From assembly GCA_914767715.1 (NCBI GenBank), contig OU612070.1, forward strand, positions 8,573,501 through 8,637,500: a DNA stretch of 64,000 bases. The letters run 5' to 3'. The position numbers and the translations under genes were made by a program. The notes beneath the pieces were generated by a model. The model was not told the DNA's origin and did no database searches. It saw only the letters and a program-made list of their open reading frames with translations. Below are positions 12,381-24,006 of the stretch, one piece after another. Position 1 is the stretch's first letter. Every line of letters starts with the position of its first letter. Origin of the DNA: Membranipora membranacea (taxonomy: Eukaryota; Bryozoa; Gymnolaemata; Cheilostomatida; Membraniporidae).

Positions 12381-13159
12381 GTTAGAGTTAGTATTAGTGT
12401 CATCAGGTTTCCTCACAGTAGCCGTGTGTACACATCAATGGGAAAGGTGGTACTTTACGTGATGTCAGTGCTGCCACAGACGGAAATGTGACCAATTATT
12501 ATTCGACTCTCGGGACAGCATGAGTGGATTGTGAGCGGACGATCAAATTGTAATTGTAGCAACCGAATTCTGCCGATGAACTCACAGAAGGTTGGTTGTA
12601 TTTGTGTACAATTAATTTTTCGGCTCTCTGGATAGCATGAGTGGGTTGTAAGTGCACGATCAATTGTAATTGTAGCAACCGGCAGTGAACTTACGCAATG
12701 TAGAGTTTAAGCCTTGAGGAGAGTCTCCATTGTCAGAAAACATCAACTGGATTGAATGACCTCTATTCCTCTGATGGTTTGTTGTCCGTAGATGACAGCA
12801 GCAGATTGTATGGTGTATTAGAATATTTGTGATGAGCTGGCAGTCCCGAGTGCTCAGTATTTTCTTACATCCTTCTTGTAATAAAGGTTATGATGAACTG
12901 CGCTGATATATTCTTTGCATCCTTGAATTTGTGCTTGTTGTAGCTTTGTGTAGCTTTACCACTTTTATTTCAAACTTTCATTGTTAGAGTATAAAGAGTG
13001 TTATGGCAGATGAATCATGCTGAGCTTTTCTGCTTAAGTGTAGACAGGATAATTAAGTGCGATTAGATGTCCCCGAGATTTACACTGATTAAACCCAACA
13101 TAAACATTTAGTACAAGTGCATACATCATACAGGGCACACAATAGAGCTGTTGTGACAA

Positions 13160-13215
13160 TATACATAGATATAAATGTAAAAAAATGTAAACAAATGTAA
13201 ATAAATGTAAACAAA
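13160..13215 (+). repeat. ATGTAAACAA short tandem repeat
   Basis: About five imperfect units of AAATGTAAACA/AAATGTAAATA follow each other. It is low-complexity sequence inside the Harbinger element. Confidence 0.5.
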
Positions 13216-14027
13216 TCATGTTGTTTTGATGACACTGTGGCTTCTTGCCCAGTTGATAATAGAATATTTAACCCAGTTTATATTCAACAGCTGTACACCC
13301 CAAATAATCATGGTTGCCATGCAATATACATCATACCAGAACTCAATTCAAAAGCCTAGAGAGGTCAGTCACAGAGTGCATTTTTAGTTACATACATACA
13401 TAATGATGATGATAGGAGGTTTGTCTCAAGTAAAACCAACCAATTTACCTGAAGGGAGACTTGCGTCACTTTTTTTCAATATTAATTTAATTAGGAAGAT
13501 AATATTGCTATGTAACTTTTATATGTATACTCACTTGTAGGTTTGTTCTTGATGGTGGTGAATCCTGCAGCAATTAGCTCACCAACAACCTCCCCCCAGG
13601 CATTGGCCTTTACCCCTCTGGTGTCACTAAAATTGACATCATACTTGTCATATAGACATGGTCTAGCCCTAACACATTCTATCAAAAACTCTTGCCAAGT
13701 CATGGTAGAATTATCTAGTGTCTGCTGTTCTGATTCTGTGTCTGACATGATGAATTATGATTTTGATTTATTTTATCAGCTGAAAAATTGACTCTTGCTT
13801 GAGAAATGTCAGAGCAGAAGCTAGTACTCAAACTTCAGGACTCCTTCATAAGAGTTGACTGGCCAGTCAGCCAATCACAGTTGACCGTGGGAACTTGCCG
13901 GTCTGAAAAGTCTGTTGTGACAAACGTTCAAAACCGTACGCCGAAAACACGACCGGGCCGACTTTTCCTCGGTGCGAGTCGGTTCACCCGTCAAAAAGCA
14001 GGATCGGCCGGTTTGTTTGGTAGGATT

Positions 14028-14051
14028 CGGACCAGTGTGGACAGACCTTTG
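14028..14051 (-). repeat. Right terminal inverted repeat and TTG target duplication
   Basis: The complement of this segment repeats the left end base for base over 21 positions. TTG at 14049-14051 matches the TTG before the left end. Confidence 0.85.
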
Positions 14052-14529
14052 TAGTTCAGAGCTCCATCTTTTGTAATGTAGTCACCAATACCATTCAGTA
14101 TTTTTCTTACTAACATTTCTTGACCCTTTAATCCTATTTTAATGAACAACCCCTGTCAATGTACCGTAATACCTATATATAGGACGGTGCCTTCATGAAT
14201 ATACATGATAGTAACCTGATCACCTCAACTAAATCTCAAATTTGTATAGTCTCTTCACAACAGAAGCTGGCAAGACTAGAGTACGGATCTGCAGTGGTCT
14301 AGCTCAGTAATTTTGTTTACGGTATTGTATTGTTTTATCAATGTACACGTTCTATCAGCAAAATTTACCAATTGATAACCCATTCTTGTTTACTGCCGCT
14401 ATGCTGCTATATTTAAGAAGTGTCACACAAACCCGCCATGAATTAATAATGCTATAATGAAATATCATTACATTTTTGGAATTTTTCTTCTCAGAGATAT
14501 TCTATCTTATGGTTATGCATATAATCTAT

Positions 14530-14660
14530 CTCACTTTGACTTATATTCATTCTCAAGCCTTTTTTTCTTCCTCTTCCTCCTTATCTTTTGGCACAATTCG
14601 GAAAACATTCCGCTACTGGAATGAAATAGACTGCCAATAAAAGTGTTAAAAAAATGAATT
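14530..14660. repeat. Second copy of the GGCAC/AAAACATT/CCAATAAAAGT dispersed repeat
   Basis: A pyrimidine-rich run is followed by GGCAC, AAAACATTCC and CTGCCAATAAAAGTG, in the same order and similar spacing as at about 1,540-1,625. Element type is unknown. Confidence 0.45.
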
Positions 14661-15016
14661 GACACTTCTTGCCCAAATTTGTGAGTTGCAATATTTTTTT
14701 TACAATAATGATGATGCAATTCTTCATTATCAAATATCTATAGAACCGATAATTTCAATACTCTGCCACTTGCATGATTTCACTGTTGTAAGTCCAAAGA
14801 TGGTCAGATGGTCACATTTTATTTGGTTTTCACTACTTCTCCAGCATCACTAAAGCCAACCTGTAAAGATCTAGATACCTCTATCGTACAAAAACAAGAA
14901 TTAAGATTGAGAATAGGCCCAACATAATGACCTTTACTGAATGTGATTCAGTCAGAAAAACGAATGAATCTAGAAAATAATGGATTATGAAACATCTAAG
15001 GAATTCTTAATTTTAG

Positions 15017-15354
15017 CTGGAACGGCTGCATCCTTACCTGTGACACCGACTGACTGGATTTACGAGCCTCTGGATGATGTCACATCCTGCATATCACAGC
15101 CTGTCTATGCAGACTTTATGGTAAACCACAGTACATGTCATGGTAACCAGGTCTTTGTGAACTCTGTATCAGATGGACAGTTGCCCGGAACATCGAGTGA
15201 TTACTGTGACCTTAACAATTAATCAGCAATGAAATTGCTTCAATATTTGGTACGATCAAAAGCTCCCCAACTGATACTGATTCGGATTCATTGTCAGCAG
15301 AGCCAAAAATCACAGTCATAAAATCGAAGTCTAATCGTTGCTCATCGAAACATT
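15017..15354 (+). pseudogene. Possible broken terminal coding exon, unknown protein
   Basis: A TTTTAG acceptor at 15,016 opens onto a frame reading GTAASLPVTPTDWIYEPLDD and later SQPVYADFMVNHS, ending in a stop after SSDYCDLNN (15,222). Immediately after, the frame one base over is also open and reads like protein, ISNEIASIFGTIKSSPTDTD followed by SDSLSAEPKITVIKSK, ending after CSSKH at about 15,354. The two together look like one acidic, Ser/Thr-rich C-terminal region split by a frameshift near 15,215. Several tyrosines in short motifs (YEPL, VYADF, DYCDL) could be a receptor tail, but no upstream exon was found. It may be a decayed gene or an assembly indel. Confidence 0.3.
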
Positions 15355-15359
15355 AAATT

Positions 15360-16250
15360 ATTATCCTAAATTTAAATATCCTGCTTGGTTGATGCACTAT
15401 TCATAGTAGTTATCTTCTCGTGTAACAAAGTGTCACATTTATCAAATCTTTATATCTGAAATATATCAACGGTAGGCCATAAACCAAAGTGAAAACTTTT
15501 GTTAATCTTCCCCAACAATGTTTACCAACATAAATAAGAACTAGAACTTTTGATATTTGTATCATGTATCTATGTTCATGCTAAGGTGATTATCGCTCTT
15601 ACTTCAGTCAGAAGGAAGATCATTCATGCGTTGATGGTAACACCTCACAACAAAGTTATTCGCCCTGCCAACACCATGTTTTCAGTACACAATAGCCTAA
15701 GCACCTCAGACAGGTCCTATACGTAAAGTTAATTGTTGGAAACGATGTGCAAATAACACGACGGTGTTAGCATCTCAAGATTGAAATTTATTTTTTAAAT
15801 TAGTATTGCATGAAATACTCGATGACACAGCTTTGGTGACAGTTTTTTTATATAAGTATATTGCTCAATCTTAACGAAATTATTTGGGCCTCTGTCTAAT
15901 AAGCTAATAAAAATGACAAGTGACAACACTTCAATTCTCCCAATCAAAATAATGTTTTAAAAGAAACAATTATGTGTTTCAGGATTTAAGCGGCAGCAAT
16001 ACAATTACGTCAGTTACACGTTTGCCGTGAAAAGTTATCTGCGTCATGAACACTATGATGGAGGGTGGGGTAATATCTGATAGTTCCTTGATGAGGAAAG
16101 GCCATCCTACAGGTCTTGTTCTCAAACTTCTCACTGTTAGATATATATACATGTATAACTATATATCATCTGGAAAAATTAAGTTGAAAGGAATTAGCCT
16201 CATTTAAAGCCTGGGAGGGTTGGGGCTACAGCTATATGACAGCGGAGATT
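15360..16250. other. Intergenic AT-rich stretch, nothing recognised
   Basis: No splice-supported exon or repeat structure seen on either strand. Confidence 0.4.
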
Positions 16251-16256
16251 TGGTTC

Positions 16257-16405
16257 ACCACACCACCCCACACCACACCACACCACCCCACACCACACCA
16301 CACCACACCACACCACACCACACCACACCACACCACACCACACCACACCACACCACACCACAACACAACACACCACACCACAACACAACACAACACACCA
16401 CTCAT
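16257..16405 (+). repeat. CCACA pentanucleotide microsatellite
   Basis: About 28 units of CACAC/CCACA (ACACC register), interrupted by a few CACCC and CAACA variants. Open frames here on both strands are artefacts of the repeat. Confidence 0.9.
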
Positions 16406-16927
16406 ATTACACAACACTATTACACATCGTTTTCCAAATTTATTTTAATTATTTGTTTTTCACAAGAATCTCACCACTTTATTAGAGTAATACCATGAAT
16501 AAAGATTATAGCTTTTGTAATAGTAACTATCATGGTACGTATAAAAAATTGTAAACGGAATATTGAACAAAACATCAAATTTCATGAATTCTAACCACGA
16601 AACTCACGTGTGGAACACTATATGTGGCTTTAATGCATTTTTTATTAAAAGAGGTTGAAGAGATTGGCCCAATTTTAGAGCTCTGACAGCCAACTTAGAT
16701 GTAAACTTTTAATCTGCTGAGTCGGGTGCAAACAGGGCTCTCAACCACTCGGATTTACCCCGAGTTCCTCAGGTTTTTGGGTTCAACTCAGGTAACTCAG
16801 GGGATTTCAGAATAAGAGCAAAAAACTCGGATTTTGCCTAACACTCAGCTAAGATTTTTGTTGGGGAATTCCAATTACAGTGAGGCCCAGTTCTACGAAT
16901 TGTAAACAAACATCTGATGCTGTGAAG

Positions 16928-18900
16928 TATGATTTATTTATTTATTTATTGAGGTTTTCTAAAAGTTTATAATTAAAGCAAATTAAAATTAACTTGTTGA
17001 CCTCATACACATAAACATAGACACAAAAAATGACTTGAATAAAAAGATATAAGTGGTAGGGTGTTACATACTATATAGTGTGTAGGATAATGAAAGCATG
17101 GTATCATAAATTGCATGAATAAGATGAAAAAAGAAAAGAAGAAACAGAGAGTGGCAAACAAAAATACAAGTTAACAACATTAGGTAGGATTAAATGATAA
17201 TGATTCATGAGGCTTGGTTGATTTAGTTACAAATGTATGAAAAATATTTAAAAAGGCTGATTTGCCTAGGTTTGATCTAAATGAGTGTTTAATTATTGCA
17301 CAGTTGCTACGAAGTGATCGTGTATGCCTGTTTGATTTGCTAACGAGATGAAGTATGTGCTTGGATGCACGGCCTTTATGGACCCTCGATTTGACAAAAT
17401 TGTGAAAAAGACAATTCCTTCTACTGTGGAGAGTATGTAAATTTAGGAGCAAGCGGCCAGATGTGACAGAAAATTGTTTGGGGGCTGAAGTTATGATTCT
17501 GATTGCTTTATTTTGTACTTTTTCTAATGTATCTGAATTTTTGGCTAAACCATCAAGGTACAATGATGAGCAGTATTCTACTATAGGTCTGATCAGTGAT
17601 TTGTAAGTCTTCAATGAGTTTTCTACTGTCATGTATTTTTTTAGTTTTGATAACAAGTAGACCATTTTGTTTGCTTTAGAGGCGGTGGCATTAGCCTGAG
17701 GGGTTAAACTAAGTTCTGAATCAAGAATAACTCCAAGAAGATTGAGTGAATGCTTGGATTCTATTTTCAAATTGTTTATTTGGATTTGGTAAAAATCTTC
17801 TACTTTCCTATTTGAGAAAATACAGTATTGAGTTTTGGATAAGTTGAGTTGAAGGAGATTGTTTGAATACCAATTCGATACTTCTCTCATCAATGACTCA
17901 GATTTATCCATTAAGGTAGGGATATCTGTTGCTGTGCAGTAAATAACGGTGTCATCAGCGTAAGCGAATGCAGTTTTGTGCTTGTTAAGGAGATCATTGA
18001 TAGCAAGATTGAATAAGATTGGACCTAGAACACTTCCTTGGGGTACTCCACATGTAATCGGTAGTGCCCTGGACTGATCATGATCAACTTTCATGATTTG
18101 GGTTCGATGTGAAAGATAGGATGTAAATAATTTTGTTGTTGACTCTGCAAAATTTAGTCGCTTTAGAGTGTGGATGAGTTGTCCGTGATTTATAGTGTCA
18201 AATGCTTTACGTACGTCCAAAGAGAGTGCACCTATGAAATTCGGTTGAGGGTTGTCTAGCGTTGTTCTCCAATTTTGTAAAAGAGAAAGTAGTAACTGTT
18301 CACTAGAATGGCGCTTACGAAAACCGAATTGTCGATCTGAAAGTATTCCATGTGTTTCGATAAAGGTCATAATTTGATTTTTTCATATCTAGCTCAAACA
18401 CCTTTGATATGATTGGCAGACTGGAAATTGGTCTGTTATTGCAAGGGTCTGTTTTATCGCCCTTCTTAAAGAGTGGGGTGACCAGGGCTGTTTTTAGGCA
18501 GTCAGGGAATATTGATTTCTTGTAGCATTCGTTAATGATCAGGGCTATGGGAAGAGCTAATAGGTCTGCAACAGTTTGGTACAGGGAAGCTGGAAACATG
18601 GTCAAGCCACCCCGTTTATTTGGTTTGAGGGACTTTATCAGTTTGCAGATTGTTTCACTCTCAACATATGTGAAAGAGAAACTTGGACCATGGAAAAGGT
18701 CAGGTTGTGGATCGATCTTAGGAATAAAAACCGATTGTCCAGCGACCGTGGTGAAATATCTATTAAGGGCATTTGCCTTGTCAGAGTTTGAGGTGTAGGT
18801 AGAGTTTTGATAGCTAATTTTCTCGATTTGATCAGAGGATTTCTTCTTTCCTGTCAGTGATTTCAGGCAGGTGAAAAAACTTTTTACACACATAACTAAC
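16928..18900 (-). mobile_element. 5'-truncated non-LTR retrotransposon (CR1/Jockey-like)
   Basis: The minus strand carries the reverse transcriptase in two overlapping frames. The upstream one (18893-18315) has FKKGDKTDPCNNRPISSLPI and stops making sense after KVFEL. The downstream one (18370-17180) resumes with the ETHGILSDRQFGFRKRHSS segment, then GVPQGSVLGPILFNL and the catalytic FAYADDTVIYC, followed by a thumb and C-terminal region (LLGVILDSELSLTPQ, RPIVEYCSSLYLDG). A one-base frameshift between the two makes it inactive. No endonuclease or ORF1 is present, so the 5' end is missing. The 3' end has a short AAAT-type repeat at 16,930-16,947, typical of such elements. Confidence 0.85.
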
Positions 18901-19296
18901 TTAGTATCTTAGGCTATGACATGATTATGTACATACAACCAAGGAGTACCCTTTTACTCTTTGATAGAACATGCATTTATCCATCATGCTAATGAACTCA
19001 ATGATCATGCCATCAATAAAGATCTAGTGTCTGAAACAGAATTAGACTACAACACAGGTAATGAAAAAGTAAAGCTGATTTCATCCAACACCACACCTTA
19101 GTTAGTTAGTTAGTCCAGACCCAAACCAATGGAGCCAAGAGATCAAGATCATGTCAATCACAGTGCCCTGGAGTATTCATAAGATCTAGGTTTAAAAGGG
19201 GCCTGAAGTACTGCCCTGCAATAGGAATATATCTCAGCATAACTTTATCCTCTAGTACTAAGGAAGCTGACATTCATGTGCTCTCAGCCATCAGAC

Positions 19297-19451
19297 CACA
19301 GGTCTACTCCAAAACCTGGGATTTTGGCAATGTTTGACTGCCTCTATTGAGTTTTTGTTGTTTTGTTGTTGTTGTCGAACAACAAAACAACAAAAACTCA
19401 AGAGGGGCAGTCAAACATTGCCAAAATCCCAGGTTTTGGAGTAGACCTGTG
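19297..19451. repeat. Hairpin with about 70-bp arms inside the hAT element
   Basis: The left arm begins CACAGGTCTACTCCAAAACC and runs through GGCAATGTTTGACTGCC to a TTGTTGTTTTG stretch. The right arm is its inverse with about two mismatches, and the loop is only a few bases. It would extrude as a cruciform or give a hairpin RNA. Confidence 0.8.
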
Positions 19452-19955
19452 CATCCGACCTTAGCTCAATCACCAGTGCTGAATGCTGAATGCTGAAATT
19501 GTTCTTAGCCAATGGATATATATAGCTGTAATTTACCTTTTGTGAATACTACTGAACTGACCAGGTAATAAATTAGACTTGAAAGTCTGAGATTGTGTTT
19601 AGCTTTCATAACCTGGCTATTTGTATGTGTGGTCAACTCCTATTGTTGTATGTTTTTGTGTCTGTCGATGGCGGTGTCTATCTGGCAGTTTACAGCTATA
19701 TTCTTTTTTATATGATTTGCTAGTAACTTGAGACCTCAAAACCTATTGGAAATCATCCGTAGAGCCCTAGATTACACTCTGGGCTTCTGCGTCGGCGGGC
19801 TGCCCCAAACCCCGTTGGGGGGGGGGGGCTTACAGCCCCCAAACCCCCCAGCTGTTTGTGCTCGGGTGCTTCGCGCCCTCAAGCGCAGCTCCGCGGCACA
19901 GTGTCGCCAAAACTCAGGTTTATAAAACTCCCAGGTTGAGAGCCCTGGGTGCACA

Positions 19956-21400
19956 GCTGCCAGTTGGAGAAAAAAAAAAAGGAAATGCAGTAGCCGGTGC
20001 TGGACATTGCTCTTCAAGTTCACATAAAAAAAAGTTATGCGCATCTGATTTCCGCTACAACATCTTACCAAAGCACAGAAAAGTTAGAAAAGTACAATAA
20101 TTTTTTAACATGATAATCGCCTTTATTAATTTCTCAGGAACCACTTGTCCCATCTCAAAAATTTCTTCACTGACACGTTGCTTGTAGTCTGACTAAAGTT
20201 TGATATCGCAAATTTCTTAACCTGCGTGGTTCTAACTTGATTAATTGTTTATCAACTGAAACACATTGAAAACATAAGGACAGCAATGGGCAAAATGATG
20301 CCGTAAATTACGTTATGCAAAAGTGTGATGAAAATCTATGCAGTATTACATGCAAAGCACATTGTGTACAACAATAGATCATCTATTTTGAGTGATTGTT
20401 GAGCATTGAGAGAGAAATGTTTATGCTCGTAACATTTCTACTATTTAATTGAATATAATTGAATTAATTAAATATTGATAATTGAATAAATAAATATAAA
20501 TAATTATATAAATAAAAATATATATATATATAAATATATATATATATAAATTATATAAAATGAAATATAAATATATATAAAGTTATATAATTAGAAATAA
20601 CAAATATAAATAATTGAATTAATAATTAAATATAATTGAATTTGTCATCAAACGCCATGATCGAAACATTGGAAATACTCTCTAGTTTAATGGAAGATGG
20701 TGTGTATAACATTTTGTTTAACTTATTTTCAGTTTTTGGCTAGGGAGGAGTGCATGTTTTGGACTAAATAAAGCTAGTTTAGCCACATTAAGCCAAATAA
20801 TTTTATCTCAAGATGTAAAGCCACAATCAATAATTGCTTCAATAAAAATCTAGACAATCTCTTGCTGCTCATAATGTATAATGCTGACAACAAATTTGAC
20901 TGAAAGCTTTCTGAATTACTGAATTGTGGCTGGAAAGATTTGTCCTAAATTAGTGAAAATTTGGGTTATTATCTGTTACAGTTGTGGCAACCAGGACCTG
21001 TAACCTGGTAAGATTATTGCAGTAAAAGACCAAAATGGTATAATAAATTAGAAATCTTAGTTCCTGCATTATTGGGGTCACTATGAATGAGCGGTCAGAA
21101 ATGGCCTGTTTACTATTGCAAAAATCAATTTTAAGACTCGGAGACAGGTGGCCTAAAAACAAAATGTCAATCCTCCAGTTAGTGCCATGCCTCCACTATA
21201 ATATGGTGAAAGCATAAACTAATCAAATACCTCAATAACAAGGCACAGAGGGCTCAATTTAAAAAGGGCACTTTTTGCCCAAAAATGAATTTTCAGAGGT
21301 CACTTCGACTCAACGTAAAATATTTGGGAGGTTTCAACTGTGATAATAACTACAAGACATGGTCACAAATACGATATAAAACAGTTTTAAAAAGCGATGT
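19956..21400. other. Gene-free stretch with AT-rich low complexity
   Basis: The part at 20,445-20,650 is low-complexity TATATA/AAATATAAATAATT sequence. No supported exon is seen. The segment next to 21,400 would contain the 3' untranslated region of the lectin gene. Confidence 0.5.
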
Positions 21401-21406
21401 ATCACG

Positions 21407-23811
21407 TTAATGCCCATAGACTTCAATCTCATGGAGCTGAAGCTGCTGATTAAGAGTTTGTTGTACAACCTTCATATATCTTCCATAGATTGATGAAATA
21501 CACTCCACATTCTCAACCATATCTAGAACGCCCATTCTTGAGGCACAGAGTGAATAACTTTTGTTCTGGCCACCTGTTGCAACAGTCAGCACCAAGTCCT
21601 GTACATCTGTAGAATAAATGATGGATTGCAGTCATTTAAAAACAATTGAGAAAAGTAGAATTAGAGTGGTCTTCAATCAATGATCATAGACACTTGAACA
21701 TCCATCAATCCGCATATGCACAAGTACTGTGTGTGTTTCATTTCCGTTTTTGTGTAAAAGGCTTCGACGATTATTTCGAGCTTACTTTGTTGTCCTCTCA
21801 CAGGGGGTGATAGTCCTTTTAATCAGTTAACTATGTTTTTTATGTGTGATGTTTCTATTGCTTGTATCTGGGACTGTCTACTATGTGTACAAATCCTGTA
21901 GTGTTATGACATATGCTTGTATTCAGGTTTCTGTTTTGGCAATGAATTTGATTGGCTTGAGGGATTGTTCAATAAATTAAAACAACCCTAAACATCCAAT
22001 CACAATTTAGAATACAGAAACAGGGCATTGAAGTTAACAACAGCCAAAAAACATATTAATCCAACTTACCTTTATTGGGTCTCAGCCAAAACTTCATACC
22101 CTCTATACAGAAGTCATCTTGCAGGTCTACTTCAAACCATGGATCTTGTTCATTTTTCAAAACCATCAGTGAGGCAAGCTCTGGGAGTCCACTCTGTTCT
22201 TGCGTATAATATCCATCGACAATCTTAGATCCATCAAAGTCATATCTACCACTATGTGCAGTACTATGGGTCACATTTTTTCCTAAAATTAGTAACAGCA
22301 TATACAATTTTACCACAATTTAAAGAATTCTCTCACACAAATAATGATCTAGGATAATGATGATAGGAAGGCAAAATGGGAAAAGGGCAAAGATTATGTC
22401 GTCAAAGTCAAGTCATAGACAACATATACCGTGCTACGTGTCAATTTTTTATTCTAAATATGAATGTGAAGCCTGCAGGAGGATGGGTGATGTTTTATCT
22501 TCGCTTTATAACAAAACCTGGCAAGGGAATTTTTTTGTAGTCCTTAGCGCATTTTTATTACATTTACAATACTTCTCTATGATTTAATGATCTTGTTCAT
22601 CGGGGAAGGGAAAAAAAAATTTCTAGAAAAAGGTAAATATTTATGAGATACAGCCCGACAGGACATATACATCTTTAATTTGTGAAGGTGTACTCAAGAA
22701 TCTGATGGCTGAAATAGCTGTGTACTTCCGAGGAGGAAAACCGTATTACCTACCTCTAGCCAGATTGGGGTTGACAGGATGCAGTTGAGATCTATAATCA
22801 TGGCTGCCTAAGCTTCTGCTGTACTGACCTGTAATAACACAGCTTATTTAGAGGTCATGTAGACTTCCATTTAACAAGATTATGAATGTAATCATGAAAT
22901 CTTGGCTATGTACTGATGCTGAACAACAGCAAAAGAATAGGTCTTTAAAGGCCCAGTTGGAATACCCTGTGTGACACCCTGTTGGGCAAGCGGCAAATAA
23001 GAGCGAACACACTGCTTAGGTATGGATAGAATGCACAATTCCCAATTACTTTGGTGAATTTAGCTAGGTATACTTTCTTTATTTGGCCTAGTGTGAATCA
23101 TTAAAGATTTGATTGGAAAGTTTGAAGGTGAATAGGAAAAGACAAAAACATGCTGCCTTGGGCTGCCTTGAAATCCCGTTGAGCTGAATTAGCTCCAAAC
23201 CATACCTCCACCAATACATGTGTCCAGCAGGCATTCCTCAGTGTGTGGATCATAACTGAACCTATAGCAGTCTATCTCAGAGCATTCCTGAGAACAAATC
23301 CCTCGTGCTGGTGTCTGAATCCACGTTGGATAGGAACTCTTGCTGTTTTCCAGATTCGTTTTGTAGATGGTAGCATTCGGCTGAAAGTTGCTTGAGAAGA
23401 CACCTTAAATAAACAGAATTTACATAATACAAATGTTACCGCCGAAGTGGTAGCTTAAATTGTGGTATTATATGCTCACCATAACAATGGCTGTAAAAAA
23501 AGCTGGTCTAATATAAATATAATTTTAGCCTCAAAATGGCTGTTCACTGTTTAATCTTACAAATCATTATACACATTAAACTAGCCATTTTACAAAAGAA
23601 TGTCTCACCTCTAGCTATTTTAAAAACAAATTTGTTAAGTGATGCCTTGGGCACAAATATTCAAAAGACTGTAAGGATTGATCTTCTATAAATATTATGA
23701 GCTTGCTCACAAATTTGAACTGGAAAATGCGGAGCATCATAACAACTTACCACATATGTAAATGAATATTAGAATAAAATCAAGCAGACTATATTTTGTA
23801 GCTGTCTCCAT
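21407..23811 (-). CDS. Secreted PAN/apple-like plus F5/8-type C (fucolectin-like) protein, 248 aa
   Basis: Five exons on the minus strand, 23811-23751, 23403-23206, 22828-22754, 22282-22070 and 21606-21407, all join in phase 1 with consensus splice sites and give 249 codons. Residues 1-20 (METATKYSLLDFILIFIYIC) form a signal peptide. Residues about 21-86 contain RGICSQECSEIDCYRFSYDP and EECLLDTC, a PAN/apple-like cysteine pattern. A short linker precedes a F5/8-type domain with the fucolectin layout: RGKNVTHSTAHSG, the DG-sequence KIVDGYY, DPWFEVDL, and the closing LHEIEVYGH. Fucolectin-type domains bind fucose or other glycans; binding residues are not clearly kept, so specificity is open. 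Uniform phase-1 introns fit a protein assembled by exon shuffling. An extracellular recognition role is likely. Confidence 0.8.
23091..23131 (+). repeat. 41-bp inverted repeat, left copy
   Basis: GTGTGAATCATTAAAGATTT and the following 21 bases recur inverted at 24007-24047 with two mismatches. This copy lies in the third intron position of the lectin gene region and the other lies upstream of its promoter, so the pair encloses the first two exons. Confidence 0.7.
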
Positions 23812-24006
23812 TTTCTTATCCTCACGAACAGGCTTCAAACGACTGTGAAGCAGTGATATTTTAACAGCGAACCAAGGTCCCAGAGCAGACATCAAACTTA
23901 TGCATTATAAATAGAAATATTTTATTGTATTCCCATTCATGGGAGAGTGAAACAGGGTGAATATAAGACTGTTTTGCACTATCAAATCAGAAGCCTATTT
24001 GGTGCA

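Larger units (their letters stand above)
10379..13748 (-). pseudogene. Harbinger MADF/Myb-like accessory protein, disrupted
   Basis: Three exons on the minus strand join in phase: 13748-13535, 11173-11008 and 10805-10379. The first begins MSDTESEQQTLDNSTMTWQE and contains the start of a MADF domain (LIECVRARPCLYDKYDVNFSD, then NAWGEVVGELIAAGF). The second carries the rest (VKQKWESLRNCFTKYKIKL). A TAA at 11058-11060 interrupts it just before IYADLLEF, where the family normally reads through. The third exon is Ser/Pro-rich with a basic patch (RPKGKQRKTPE) and a C-terminal helical segment (KIEILQVLLRVEHPI). In Harbinger elements this partner protein helps DNA binding and nuclear import of the transposase. 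With the stop, only the N-terminal half could be made. Confidence 0.75.
7164..14048. mobile_element. Full-length PIF/Harbinger DNA transposon (6,885 bp)
   Basis: Both ends carry the same 21-bp terminal inverted repeat, AGGTCTGTCCACACTGGTCC followed by G, at 7164-7184 and inverted at 14028-14048. The trinucleotide TTG flanks it directly on both sides (7161-7163 and 14049-14051), a 3-bp target duplication as expected for this superfamily, though TWA is the usual target. Inside are a HARBI1-like transposase gene (plus) and a converging MADF-domain gene (minus), the usual two-protein content of Harbinger elements. Both genes contain inactivating changes, so this copy cannot make functional proteins, but its ends look intact. 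The space between the genes holds a short tandem repeat array. Confidence 0.9.
16733..19947. mobile_element. hAT-type non-autonomous DNA element, interrupted by a retroelement
   Basis: The left end reads CAGGGCTCTCAACC at 16733-16746 and the right end is its exact inverse at 19934-19947. The 8 bases outside are GGTGCAAA (16725-16732) and GGTGCACA (19948-19955), 7 of 8 identical, as expected for a hAT target duplication; CAGGG-type ends also fit hAT. No transposase is recognised inside. A GC-rich segment at about 19,780-19,925 and a hairpin at 19,297-19,451 belong to the interior, and a non-LTR element occupies about 16,930-18,900. The element is therefore a composite of an older hAT derivative and a later retrotransposition. 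Confidence 0.7.

Noticed and set aside
16200-16498. Four overlapping open frames of 61-92 codons on both strands
   Set aside because: They are translations of the CCACA microsatellite with repeated TPHHTT and CGVVW units, not genes.
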